A DNA stretch of 14,141 bases from Actinomycetales bacterium (GCA_028868555.1 JAGWUG010000003.1:1-14141); one strand, 5' to 3'; shown: positions 1 through 6,913, numbered from the stretch's first letter. Program-made: numbers and translations. The notes: generated by a model from the letters alone, not told the origin.

Positions 1-43
1 GCAGGGAGATTCGCTCCCAGGCTTGGCCCAGCTTCTGATTCAC
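1..43 (-). CDS. Probable sensor histidine kinase, N-terminal 14 codons only (runs off the window)
   Basis: A GTG at 43-41 on the minus strand opens a frame that stays open to the window edge: M-N-Q-K-L-G-Q-A-W-E-R-I-S-L. An AGAGGG ribosome-binding site overlaps the stop codon of the response regulator upstream, and the gap between the genes is 14 bases. The short basic/amphipathic start ending in 'W-x-R-I-S-L' is typical of what precedes the first membrane helix in actinobacterial sensor kinases. A kinase commonly follows an OmpR-type regulator in the same operon. No kinase domain is visible, so the function rests on position and on this N-terminus. Confidence 0.55.
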   Translation of the reverse strand, partial: MNQKLGQAWERISL

Positions 44-57
44 GAGAGGACTACCCT

Positions 58-768
58 CTAGGCCTTCTTGGCGCTGCGGAACATGTAGCCAACGCCGCGC
101 TTGGTAACGATGACCGGCTCTGTGGTTTCGGCGTCTAGCTTGCGGCGCAGGTAGGAGACGTAAGACTCAACAATTGCGGTGTTGCCACCGAAGTCATACT
201 CCCAAACGTGGTTGAGGATCTGCTCCTTCTTGAGTACCTGGTTTGGGTTGCTCATCATGAAGTGCAGCAGGTTGTACTCGGTTGGGCTGAGGTCAATCAG
301 GTTGCCGTTCACAAACACCTCGTGGGCATCGTTGTTGATGGTTACCTCGCCAACCTCAAGCAGCGAGTCATCGGACTTGGAGGCCTTGGTGCGGCGCAGA
401 ATGGCGTGGATTCGGGCCACAATCTCGGCCAGCGAGAAAGGCTTGGTGACGTAGTCGTCGCCGCCCACAGTTAGGCCCTGAACCTTGTGCTCTGGCTCGT
501 CCTTGGCGGTGAGGAACAGCACCGGAGTGGTCACGCCCTGGGAGCGGATCTTCTTGGTGACGCTAAAGCCGTTCATGTCCGGCAGCATCACGTCGAGCAA
601 GATGATGTCTGGCTGGTAGGTCTCAACCGCCTCAACTGCATCGGTGCCGTTGGAAACCGCGTGGGTCTCAAACTCTTCAAAGCGCAGGGTGCGGGTTAGC
701 AAGTCACGGATGCTTGCCTCGTCATCAACAATCAGGACCTTGATGTTTTCACCGGTAGGAGCGTTCAT
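58..768 (-). CDS. OmpR/PhoB-family two-component response regulator
   Basis: This is a cytoplasmic transcription factor that should be switched on by phosphorylation from a partner sensor kinase. Residues 10-125 form a receiver domain with the acidic pair D15/D16, the phospho-acceptor D59 (in L-L-D-V-M-L-P-D), the switch threonine T87, Y106 and the conserved K109. Residues about 137-234 form the winged-helix DNA-binding domain, with S-P-T-E-Y-N-L-L near 161 and the terminal R-G-V-G-Y hairpin at 224-228. The length of 236 aa is normal. All phosphorylation residues are present, so it should be a functional regulator. The D-F-G-G and S-Y-V-S-Y-L-R-R-K stretch resembles mycobacterial PhoP/TrcR types, but I cannot assign an orthologue. 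A probable kinase gene follows 14 bases downstream. Three 11-bp-phased repeats lie 23-51 bases upstream and may be its own binding site. Confidence 0.95.
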   Translation of the reverse strand: MNAPTGENIKVLIVDDEASIRDLLTRTLRFEEFETHAVSNGTDAVEAVETYQPDIILLDVMLPDMNGFSVTKKIRSQGVTTPVLFLTAKDEPEHKVQGLTVGGDDYVTKPFSLAEIVARIHAILRRTKASKSDDSLLEVGEVTINNDAHEVFVNGNLIDLSPTEYNLLHFMMSNPNQVLKKEQILNHVWEYDFGGNTAIVESYVSYLRRKLDAETTEPVIVTKRGVGYMFRSAKKA

Positions 769-790
769 ATCACCAACTATTGCAGTGAAT

Positions 791-819
791 ACTGGAAGTT
801 TCCTGAGAACCGCCTGAAA
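791..819 (-). promoter_or_regulatory. Three 11-bp-phased direct repeats upstream of the response regulator
   Basis: Read on the plus strand, ACTGGAA (791-797), CCTGAGA (802-808) and CCTGAAA (813-819) recur exactly every 11 bp; on the minus strand they approximate T-[TC]-T-C-A-G-G. OmpR-family winged-helix regulators usually bind direct repeats spaced by one helical turn. The position just upstream of a gene of that family suggests autoregulation. The third copy is the weakest. The 101-base gap between the XPB gene and the regulator holds nothing else I can name. Inference from spacing and position only. Confidence 0.4.
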
Positions 820-869
820 GTCGGTTGGGATATTGCGGGGAGTTCCGAACCCGCAACGAAAGCCACGTC

Positions 870-2507
870 CTAGAGGTCGTGCGCGTCCAGAATCTGGTAC
901 GAGTAGCCCTGTTCGGCCAGGAAACGCTGGCGGTTCTGGGCGAAGTCCTGGTCCACGGTGTCGCGACTGATGATGGTGTAGAAAGACGCGCTTCGGCCAT
1001 CCGCCTTTGGACGAAGCAGGCGTCCCAGACGCTGCGCCTCTTCCTGACGGCTGCCGTAGGAGCCTGAGATCTGAACCGCCACCGATGCCTCCGGCAGGTC
1101 AACCGAGAAGTTGGCAACCTTGGAAACCACAAGCGCGGTGAGCTTGCCCTCGCGGAACTCTTGGAACAAGCGCTCGCGCTCGTCAACCGGAGTGTCGCCG
1201 GTGATGGAAGGAATGTTCAGCGCACCGGAGACCGCCGCGATCTGGTCGAGGTACTGACCGATGATCAAGGTTGGCTCGCCGGGGTGCTTGGCCAGCAGCT
1301 GATTGATGACCGAGACCTTGACCGGACTGGTGGCAGCCAAGCGGTAGCGCTCGTCTTGATTGGCGATGGCGTACTCCAGGCGCTCCTGCTCGGGCAGGTC
1401 AACGCGCACCTCAAAACAGGCGGCCGGGGCGATGTACCCCTGAGCCTCGATGTCCTTCCAAGGAGCGTCGTAACGCTTTGGGCCAATCAGGCTGAAGACG
1501 TCGCCTTCCTTGCCGTCCTCGCGCACGAGGGTGGCGGTCAGGCCAAGGCGGCGGCGGGCCTGCAGGTCGGCGGTCAGCTTGAAGATTGGTGCTGGAAGCA
1601 GGTGCACCTCGTCGTAAACCACGAGACCCCAGTCCTTGGCATCCAGCAGGGCCAGGTGGGCGTATTCGTTCTTACGCTTGGTGGTCAAGATTTGATAGGT
1701 GGCAATGGTGACCGGCTTCACCTCTTTGGCGCTGCCGGAGTACTCGCCGATCTCGTCCTCTGTCAGGGTGGTGCGCTTGATCAGCTCGCTCTTCCACTGA
1801 CGGGCACTGACGGTGTTGGTCACGAGAATCAAGGTGCTGGTCTTGGCCACGCTCATGGCTCCGGCACCAACGATGGTCTTACCAGCGCCACAGGGGAGCA
1901 CAACAACTCCGCTGCCGCCCTCCCAGAAGCGGCTGACTGCGGCCTTCTGATAGTCGCGGATCTTGAAGATATCGCTCTCGGCCAGCTCGATGGCGTGCGG
2001 GGTGCCATCGGTGTAGCCAGCGAGGTCTTCCGCCGGCCAGCCCAGCTTCAGCAGCTCCTGCTTCACCTGTCCGCGAGCGAACGGCTGAATCTTGAAGGCA
2101 GTTGGTGAAACCTGACCCTCGAGGAGCTCGGCAATCTTGCGCTGACGCGAGGCCTCAATCAGGATGGCGGGGGAATCGGAGTGAAGTTCGAGGTCGCCTA
2201 GGTCGTTGCGGCGAATGGTGAGGCGGCCGTAGCGGCTCATGGTGTCGGTGATGTCGCTGCGCACACCGGCAGGCACCGGGAACTTGGCGTACCTGTCCAG
2301 AACGCCCAGGACAAAGTCGGAATCGTGGCCGGCGGCGCGTGCATTCCAGAGGCCCAGGCGGGTGATTCGGTAGGTGTGAATGTGCTCGGGAGCGCGCTCC
2401 AACTCGGCAAAAATGCTCAGGTCGTGACGTGCGTCGTTGGCATCGGGGTGGTCAACCTCAAGTAGTGCAGTCTTGTCACTTTGAACGATAAGCGGGCCCA
2501 GAGACAT
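870..2507 (-). CDS. xpb: DNA repair helicase, XPB family (SF2)
   Basis: An ATP-dependent 3'-5' DNA helicase of superfamily 2, the bacterial counterpart of eukaryotic XPB/Ssl2 and archaeal XPB; known members unwind DNA and are linked to repair. Residues 5-99 are the XPB/Ssl2-type N-terminal damage-recognition-like domain. The helicase core follows: Walker A G-A-G-K-T at 207-211, DEVH box at 299-302, motif III T-A-T at 324-326, and the XPB-specific R-E-D motif at 329-331. The C-terminal RecA lobe has motif VI with Q492, R493, R496 and R499. The length of 545 aa is typical for actinobacteria, and no key residue is missing. The ATG lies 5 bases after the stop of the helicase-associated gene, with no strong Shine-Dalgarno, so translation is probably coupled. 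Mycobacterium has a similar pairing (Rv0862c-Rv0861c). Confidence 0.95.
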   Translation of the reverse strand: MSLGPLIVQSDKTALLEVDHPDANDARHDLSIFAELERAPEHIHTYRITRLGLWNARAAGHDSDFVLGVLDRYAKFPVPAGVRSDITDTMSRYGRLTIRRNDLGDLELHSDSPAILIEASRQRKIAELLEGQVSPTAFKIQPFARGQVKQELLKLGWPAEDLAGYTDGTPHAIELAESDIFKIRDYQKAAVSRFWEGGSGVVVLPCGAGKTIVGAGAMSVAKTSTLILVTNTVSARQWKSELIKRTTLTEDEIGEYSGSAKEVKPVTIATYQILTTKRKNEYAHLALLDAKDWGLVVYDEVHLLPAPIFKLTADLQARRRLGLTATLVREDGKEGDVFSLIGPKRYDAPWKDIEAQGYIAPAACFEVRVDLPEQERLEYAIANQDERYRLAATSPVKVSVINQLLAKHPGEPTLIIGQYLDQIAAVSGALNIPSITGDTPVDERERLFQEFREGKLTALVVSKVANFSVDLPEASVAVQISGSYGSRQEEAQRLGRLLRPKADGRSASFYTIISRDTVDQDFAQNRQRFLAEQGYSYQILDAHDL

Positions 2508-2512
2508 AGGTT

Positions 2513-4291
2513 CTAGCCTAACTGCACTCGTTTAACGCGTTCCAACGGGATGGTTCTTTCCACGTCGCTGCGCTTGTCCATTCCGCGCAGGCGGCCGTTG
2601 GCAAGTGCGGTTGGAAGGATGCGGAACTCCACCTCGGCACCGGTGCGGTCCTCGGCAACCACCATGAGGATTGCCTTGTTTTTGATGGCCAGCTGGATCT
2701 GGCGAGTGATGTCCTGATCGTCAGGCTGCTTGCCAACTCGGTCGTCGGCCGCGCGCAAACCGTTGATGAGATTGTCCATCGGATGGCTGCCGGCCGAGGT
2801 CAGCCCGGTGCCGTAGCTCAGGGCGGCGCGAGGCGAAAGTACCTCACCGGTTGCGGTCAGGCGAACCGCCAGGTAGCCGTGGTCGCGCAGTCCGAAGTAG
2901 ACCACCTCTGGGTCAAAGCGGGTGCTGATGCTGGCGGCAGTGGTGGCTTGGAAGGCAAAGGCTCGCATGCGGGAATCGTTGAGAACTTGAGTGAGCAGGA
3001 TGGCATCGGTGGATTTGATGATGGCCTTTTCCGGACCGCCGGGGCCCGGGCTGATGGTGAGGCGACCAAAGCGCGACTCCGCCTCACGCAGCAGGTACTC
3101 AACCGGCTGGGGCAGGGGCTTGGCGTTCAAATCAAGCAGCATGGTGCGAATGCCATCGATCGTCAGGCCGCACTCCAGACCGTGGCTCACGCTCAGCGCG
3201 GACATTCGGTAGGTGCTGGCAACCGAAACCTGCTCGATCTCGGCAAACTGGCGGAGCACGCTCTCGGTGGCGCTGTCTAGCGGGCCGGGCGCAATCAGGC
3301 TCAGGTCGGCCTGAACAATCAGGCTGTGCTGCAGCTGGGGTAGGTGCTGCTGCAGTAGGTCGGCTGCTAGTTCAGTGCGCTTACTGAGGCAGTATTCCAA
3401 AAGCACCGATGGCCGACCCGCCACGCTGAAACCAATGCCCTGGGCCTGTTCGGCGAGCAAGTCGAGAACCTCACCCAGCTGAGTGTCGGCCAGTGGGAAG
3501 ACGGTCTTGAGGGCCGCCACTAGGTCGAGTTCGGGGTAGAAGTGCAGCACCGAGCCAAGCTCTTTGGCGCCAACCGGACCCAGCGAGGTCACCCACTGCT
3601 CGGCCAGAGTCAGCCAGCGGTCCAGGATGGTCCCGTTTAGGTAGTCGCTCGCGGCTGAGGTGAGCCACCAGCGCTCGCCAATCAGCTGCAAAAGCTGAAG
3701 CTGCTCGCTCAGCTGGTAGTAGGCGCGCACCGATGCCGGGGTGCGGCGCAGGTGAGTGGCCAGACGCTTCACGTCGGAGACGCCAAAGCCGGTCTTGCCG
3801 GTGAGCTTGATTGGGTTCTGTTCGGCGTCGAGCAGCAGTTCGTAGACTGCCTGCTGGGTTTCGAAGGCCGCAATCGCGGCAAGCCCAAGCTCCGCCCGGT
3901 TCGGCTCCATGCCAATCTTGATCGGCGCGGTCTCCAGGCCAGGCTCGGGGGCCAGGCGGGGGAGCATCGGTGCAGCCATGGCCGCTACAGTTTCAAAGAC
4001 CTGCGGCTTGCCCGCGGCGTCAAGGTAGACCAGCGCCAGTTCTAGCAGAGAGTCAACGGCCTGCGGGTTGGCATCACCGATGCGTCCGTCAACCAGGCAC
4101 TTCAATGCGCGAGCCTCGGATCCACTCAGTTTGTTGAGGGCAGGCTGCACACTCTTGGCTGCCAAAAGGTTTTGGGCTAGGTCAAAGAAGTCTTTGGGGG
4201 AGCCGAGGCCTACACGGCGACGGAGCGTGGCCAGCAGGGCGGCATCGGTGTGTGAGCGTAGCGCGGTAGCAAGCTGCAGCAGATCGCTCAT
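2513..4291 (-). CDS. Helicase-associated protein (XPB/Ssl2 N-terminal-like domain plus WYL-like C-terminus)
   Basis: A 592-aa protein of the actinobacterial type annotated 'helicase-associated' or 'helicase C-terminal domain-containing'; its biochemical role is not established. Residues 1-320 are mostly helical and have no motif I recognise. Residues about 322-445 form an XPB/Ssl2-like N-terminal domain beginning S-L-I-V-Q-A-D and containing S-R-F-G-R-L-T-I at 406-413. Residues about 530-592 look like a WYL-type beta domain (I-L-P near 558, G-R-L-R-G near 566, P-L-E-R-V near 582). There is no Walker A or DEAH box, so it is not itself a helicase. It sits 5 bases upstream of xpb in the same direction, which makes it a likely partner or regulator. 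G-rich sequence (GGGGGAAAG) before the ATG supports the start. Confidence 0.85.
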   Translation of the reverse strand: MSDLLQLATALRSHTDAALLATLRRRVGLGSPKDFFDLAQNLLAAKSVQPALNKLSGSEARALKCLVDGRIGDANPQAVDSLLELALVYLDAAGKPQVFETVAAMAAPMLPRLAPEPGLETAPIKIGMEPNRAELGLAAIAAFETQQAVYELLLDAEQNPIKLTGKTGFGVSDVKRLATHLRRTPASVRAYYQLSEQLQLLQLIGERWWLTSAASDYLNGTILDRWLTLAEQWVTSLGPVGAKELGSVLHFYPELDLVAALKTVFPLADTQLGEVLDLLAEQAQGIGFSVAGRPSVLLEYCLSKRTELAADLLQQHLPQLQHSLIVQADLSLIAPGPLDSATESVLRQFAEIEQVSVASTYRMSALSVSHGLECGLTIDGIRTMLLDLNAKPLPQPVEYLLREAESRFGRLTISPGPGGPEKAIIKSTDAILLTQVLNDSRMRAFAFQATTAASISTRFDPEVVYFGLRDHGYLAVRLTATGEVLSPRAALSYGTGLTSAGSHPMDNLINGLRAADDRVGKQPDDQDITRQIQLAIKNKAILMVVAEDRTGAEVEFRILPTALANGRLRGMDKRSDVERTIPLERVKRVQLG

Positions 4292-4312
4292 TTGTCTTTC
4301 CCCCAGTTGGCG

Positions 4313-4534
4313 CTAACGGTTTTCGCGCGACTTTCGAATCATGGAGGCGATGAGCAAAACGAAGATGAGCACGAAGCCGAGCGGCAGGCCAACCAGTGGC
4401 AGCGCCATGACGGCTCCCGGGATGGCGAAGTGGAAGAACGAGGCCAGCACAATCAGCAAGATTGCCAGGATGGAGAAGCCGATAACGCCCGCGGCCATGT
4501 AGGCCAAAGTGTTCTCTAAACGGTTTTCGCGCAT
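4313..4534 (-). CDS. Small two-TM membrane protein, function unknown
   Basis: A 73-aa hypothetical protein with a charged N-terminus (M-R-E-N-R), hydrophobic segments at about 12-34 and 42-65, and a basic tail (R-K-S-R-E-N-R), which suggests a two-helix inner-membrane protein. I do not recognise the family with confidence. It ends 21 bases before the helicase-associated gene and probably heads that operon. The start is supported by a TAATCT hexamer exactly 6 bases before the ATG, which fits a leaderless transcript. AGAAGG directly abuts the ATG, too close to act as a normal ribosome-binding site. The codon choice resembles that of its neighbours. Confidence 0.75.
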   Translation of the reverse strand: MRENRLENTLAYMAAGVIGFSILAILLIVLASFFHFAIPGAVMALPLVGLPLGFVLIFVLLIASMIRKSRENR

Positions 4535-4540
4535 CCTTCT

Positions 4541-4546
4541 AGATTA
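4541..4546 (-). promoter_or_regulatory. Candidate -10 element of a leaderless promoter for the 73-aa gene
   Basis: TAATCT on the minus strand is followed by 6 bases and then the ATG at 4534, so transcription would be expected to start at or next to the start codon. No good -35 is visible at 16-18 bases. Confidence 0.45.
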
Positions 4547-4590
4547 CCCCCAGCGAGCGACTCAAAATAGAGGTCCAAGTGCCCTTGAGG

Positions 4591-4596
4591 TAAACT
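4591..4596 (+). promoter_or_regulatory. Candidate -10 element for the cold-shock gene
   Basis: TAAACT lies 27 bases before the ATG at 4624. Start of transcription near 4603 would leave a leader of about 20 nt carrying GAAAGAGGA (4612-4620), a good ribosome-binding site. No clear -35 is visible. It is divergent from the promoter of the 73-aa gene in the same 89-base gap. Confidence 0.4.
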
Positions 4597-4623
4597 ATGG
4601 GTTGGTTTTACGAAAGAGGACTC

Positions 4624-5007
4624 ATGCCAACCGGAAAAGTTCGGTTCTTTGACGACGAGAAGGGTTACGGCTTCATCGAGAGCGATGAAGGCCAGCAGGT
4701 TTTCCTGCACGCTTCCAACTTGCCAGACGGCGCAACCACTGTAAAAAAGGGTGCCCGGGTTGAGTTCAGCATTGCCGACGGCCGTCGCGGACCACAGGTT
4801 CTGAGCCTGCGTCTGCTGGAGCCACAGACCAGCCTGGTCAAGCTCAAGCGCAAGTCGGCCGATGACCTAGCCGTGATTGTTGAAGACACCATTACCCTGC
4901 TCGACCAGGTGAACGGTGGACTCAAGCACGGTCGCCACCCAGAGGGTGGGGCTGCCAAGAAGATCGCCGCCGTGCTCCGCAAGCTCGCCGACGAACTCGA
5001 GGCCTAG
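4624..5007 (+). CDS. Cold-shock-domain RNA-binding protein with C-terminal extension
   Basis: A 127-aa protein that should bind single-stranded RNA or DNA through an N-terminal cold-shock (OB-fold) domain at about 2-66. The RNP1-type motif K-G-Y-G-F-I is at 13-18 and the RNP2-type motif V-F-L-H-A-S at 26-31. Residues 67-127 are an extra charged helical region ending L-A-D-E-L-E-A, absent from classical 67-70-aa Csp proteins but seen in actinobacterial relatives. I chose the ATG at 4624 because GAAAGAGGA lies just before it. An in-frame ATG at 4597 would place that site inside the gene and sits upstream of the predicted transcription start. A DUF3027 gene follows 6 bases after the stop, probably in one transcript. 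Confidence 0.9.
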   Translation: MPTGKVRFFDDEKGYGFIESDEGQQVFLHASNLPDGATTVKKGARVEFSIADGRRGPQVLSLRLLEPQTSLVKLKRKSADDLAVIVEDTITLLDQVNGGLKHGRHPEGGAAKKIAAVLRKLADELEA

Positions 5008-5013
5008 AATAAC

Positions 5014-5589
5014 GTGATCGACTACCAGTCCCTGGCGCGCGAGGCTGCCAACGAGTCCTACGGAAAGACTTCCGTGGGCGAGTTCAGCCACACCTATCAG
5101 GAAGCCCAGGACGGGGTCATCAGCTACCTATTCAAGTCCAAGCTCAAGGGCTACCCGGACTGGTTTATTTCGGTAACCCTTTTTGTTAGCGGCTGGGAAG
5201 CCACCGTTTCTGAGGTTCAGCTAACCCCGGGAGACACCAGCCTGGTTGCCCCTAAGTGGGTTCCTTGGAGCGAGCGCCTTGCCGACTACAAGGCTCTGCA
5301 GGCCGCCATGGAGGCCGAGGCTGCTGCCGCCGCCGCACTAGCCGACGATTCAGACGACGCCGATGACTCGGATGAGTCGGATGATGATTTTGAAAATGCC
5401 GCAGATGATGCGGATGACGAAGCCGCTGACACCGATGCCGAGGCATCGGAGAATGCCGGCGAGAGCGACCTAGCGGTTGCGGACGTGCCAGAGGCCCCAG
5501 CAGCCGAGGACGATGCCGACGCCGCAGGTGGTAAGTCCAAGGGGCTCTTCAAATGGAAGACTCTTCGGGGCAAGAAGAAGCACAAGTAG
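5014..5589 (+). CDS. DUF3027-family protein with acidic low-complexity tail
   Basis: An actinobacterial conserved protein of unknown function. Residues about 5-92 match the DUF3027 pattern: a helical start, then G-Y-P-D-W near 46-50, L-T-P-G-D at 70-74, and the signature A-P-K-W-V-P-W-S-E-R-L at 79-89. Residues about 101-170 are an Ala/Asp/Glu/Ser-rich, probably disordered, strongly acidic stretch. The last 18 residues are basic and end in K-K-K-H-K. It begins with GTG 6 bases after the cold-shock gene, with GAGG at the end of that gene as a possible ribosome-binding site, so translation may be coupled. Its last 120 bases are also the antisense 3' end of a DUF2530 gene. The family is confident; the function is unknown. 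Confidence 0.85.
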   Translation: MIDYQSLAREAANESYGKTSVGEFSHTYQEAQDGVISYLFKSKLKGYPDWFISVTLFVSGWEATVSEVQLTPGDTSLVAPKWVPWSERLADYKALQAAMEAEAAAAAALADDSDDADDSDESDDDFENAADDADDEAADTDAEASENAGESDLAVADVPEAPAAEDDADAAGGKSKGLFKWKTLRGKKKHK

Positions 5590-5697
5590 AGCCACGCTCC
5601 AAAGCACCAGGCCTACCGTTATAGCGCGCTTGGCATTTACCTTCACCGGTTCCGGATCAGGCATGCGCTCCGCGTGCTTTAGGTAGAAACGAGCCAT
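5470..5697 (-). CDS. DUF2530-family small membrane protein, overlapping DUF3027 antisense
   Basis: A 75-aa protein with a polar, proline-containing N-terminus (P-D-P-E-P-V near 13-18) and two predicted membrane helices at about 25-43 and 53-71. L-W-S-V-A-L in helix 1 and T-C-G-V-G-I-V-L-G in helix 2, followed by a basic end (V-R-N-R), fit actinobacterial DUF2530. Function is unknown. The serC stop TAA is immediately followed by this ATG, so the two genes are probably co-transcribed and translationally coupled. The second helix is encoded opposite the last 40 codons of the DUF3027 gene. The family-like pattern continues into the overlap, which argues that the overlapping frame is real and not an extension into noise. 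Confidence 0.75.
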   Translation of the reverse strand: MARFYLKHAERMPDPEPVKVNAKRAITVGLVLWSVALLVLLLAPKSLPFEEPLGLTTCGVGIVLGCWGLWHVRNR

Positions 5698-6816
5698 TTA
5701 GCCCAGCTGCCCAACTACGTAGTCGATGCACTTGGTGAGCTGCTGCACGTCTTCGAGGTCAACCGCGGTGAAGGTTGCGATGCGCAGCTGGTTGCGTCCC
5801 AGCTTGCGGTAAGGCTCGGTGTCCACAACGCCGTTGGCGCGAAGCACCTTGGCGATTGCAGCGGCGTCGATGCCCTCGTTGAAGTCGATGGTCACAACAA
5901 CCTGTGACCGGTGCTCAGGGTTCTCCACGAACGGGGTTGCGAAGCTAGAGTTGTCGGCCCAGTTGTAGAGGTGGTCCGATGCGGCGCGGGTGCGGGAGTC
6001 GGCCCAGGCTAGTCCACCGTTGCCGTTCATCCAGTCAACCTGCTCAGCAAGGAGGAACAGGGTGGCGATTGCCGGGGTGTTCAGAGTCTGGTTGAGGCGC
6101 GAGTTGTCGATTGCGGTCTTCAGGCTCAGGAACTCAGGAATGTAGCGGCCGCTGCCTGCAACGCGCTCGGCTCGCTCGATGGCGGCTGGCGACATCAGGG
6201 CAAACCACAGACCGCCATCGGAGGCGAAGTTCTTCTGCGGAGCGAAGTAGTAGACGTCGGTCTCGGTTGGGTCAAAGTCAATTCCACCGGCTGCGGAAGT
6301 TGCATCGGTGAGGAATAGGGCACCCTCGTCAACACCAGCGATGCGCTTGACCGGGGTTGCCACACCGGTGGAGGTCTCGTTCTGCGCGTAGGCGTAGAGG
6401 CTCACTCCAGCCTCGGCCTGCAACTCAAGGCGGCTGCCAGGGGTGCCGTTGATTACGGTTGGGGCGGTAAGCCAAGGAGCCTTGAGGGCGTTGGCAAACT
6501 TGCCACCAAACTCACCGTGAACCAGAGCCTGGGCCTTGCCCTCGGCCAGGCTGAATGCTGCAACATCCCAGAATGCGGTGGAGCCACCATCACCGATGAC
6601 AATCTCGTAGCCTTCAGGGTTGTGGTACAGGTCCATCAGACCCTCCTGCACGCGCTTGACCAGGTTCTTCACCGGGGCCTGGCGGTGCGAGGTGCCCATG
6701 AGCTTGGCGCCGTGCTGAGCAAAGGCATCAATCTGAGCCTGGCGAACCCGCGAAGGGCCACAGCCAAAGCGTCCGTCAACGGGCAGAAGTTCAGTTGGAA
6801 TCTTGATGTCAGCCAT
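5698..6816 (-). CDS. serC: Phosphoserine aminotransferase
   Basis: A PLP enzyme that interconverts 3-phosphohydroxypyruvate plus glutamate and O-phosphoserine plus 2-oxoglutarate, the second step of serine biosynthesis in the cytoplasm. The 372-aa sequence fits the actinobacterial SerC type. Landmarks are F-G-C-G-P-S-R-V at 17-24, the S-H-R region at 43-45, G-D-G-G-S-T-A at 75-81, N-E-T-S-T-G at 146-151, D-A-T-S-A-A-G-G at 171-178, and the Schiff-base lysine K195 in A-P-Q-K-N-F-A-S-D-G-G. All cofactor residues look intact. A TAAACT hexamer ends 6 bases before the ATG and no Shine-Dalgarno is visible, so a leaderless transcript is likely. The DUF2530 gene follows without a gap. A candidate iron box overlaps the promoter. 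Confidence 0.96.
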   Translation of the reverse strand: MADIKIPTELLPVDGRFGCGPSRVRQAQIDAFAQHGAKLMGTSHRQAPVKNLVKRVQEGLMDLYHNPEGYEIVIGDGGSTAFWDVAAFSLAEGKAQALVHGEFGGKFANALKAPWLTAPTVINGTPGSRLELQAEAGVSLYAYAQNETSTGVATPVKRIAGVDEGALFLTDATSAAGGIDFDPTETDVYYFAPQKNFASDGGLWFALMSPAAIERAERVAGSGRYIPEFLSLKTAIDNSRLNQTLNTPAIATLFLLAEQVDWMNGNGGLAWADSRTRAASDHLYNWADNSSFATPFVENPEHRSQVVVTIDFNEGIDAAAIAKVLRANGVVDTEPYRKLGRNQLRIATFTAVDLEDVQQLTKCIDYVVGQLG

Positions 6817-6819
6817 GCC

Positions 6820-6838
6820 TAAAGTTTACCCAGCCTAA
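6820..6838 (+). promoter_or_regulatory. Candidate DtxR/IdeR iron box between serC and dtxR
   Basis: TAAAGTTTACCCAGCCTAA matches about 14 of 19 positions of the DtxR/IdeR consensus TWAGGTWAGSCTWACCTWA as I recall it. It overlaps the presumed serC -10 (6823-6828) and lies 75 bases upstream of the dtxR start. Bound DtxR would be expected to block serC transcription and could also act on dtxR. A match this good could arise by chance in a 14-kb window; the position is what makes it notable. Confidence 0.4.
6823..6828 (-). promoter_or_regulatory. Candidate -10 element of a leaderless serC promoter
   Basis: TAAACT on the minus strand is followed by TTAGGC and then the serC ATG. The 6-base spacing places the transcription start on the start codon. 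No -35 match is visible at the usual distance. Confidence 0.5.
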
Positions 6839-6844
6839 AGGCTG
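6831..6844. repeat. Perfect 14-bp palindrome in the serC/dtxR divergent region
   Basis: CAGCCT-AA-AGGCTG is a perfect 6+2+6 inverted repeat. Its left part overlaps the candidate iron box, and GCCTAAAG occurs both here (6833-6840) and at 6817-6824. It may be an operator. It lies outside any coding frame. Confidence 0.4.
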
Positions 6845-6913
6845 CGGCCCCGTGGTCAAGGGATAATTGACTTAGGTCTTGGCGTGAGCTGAGGCTAGAC
6901 GCAAAGGGAGACC

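Noticed and set aside
1161..2108. A 315-aa plus-strand open frame opposite xpb
   Set aside because: Its protein has no recognisable domain and lies fully antisense to a clear helicase; long antisense frames are common at this base composition.
4597..4623. Upstream ATG start for the cold-shock protein
   Set aside because: It would put the good GAAAGAGGA site inside the gene and adds nine residues (M-G-W-F-Y-E-R-G-L) not expected in a cold-shock domain.
6873..6891. Second iron-box-like sequence starting TTAGGT before dtxR
   Set aside because: Only the first half resembles the consensus; the second half does not and there is no dyad.
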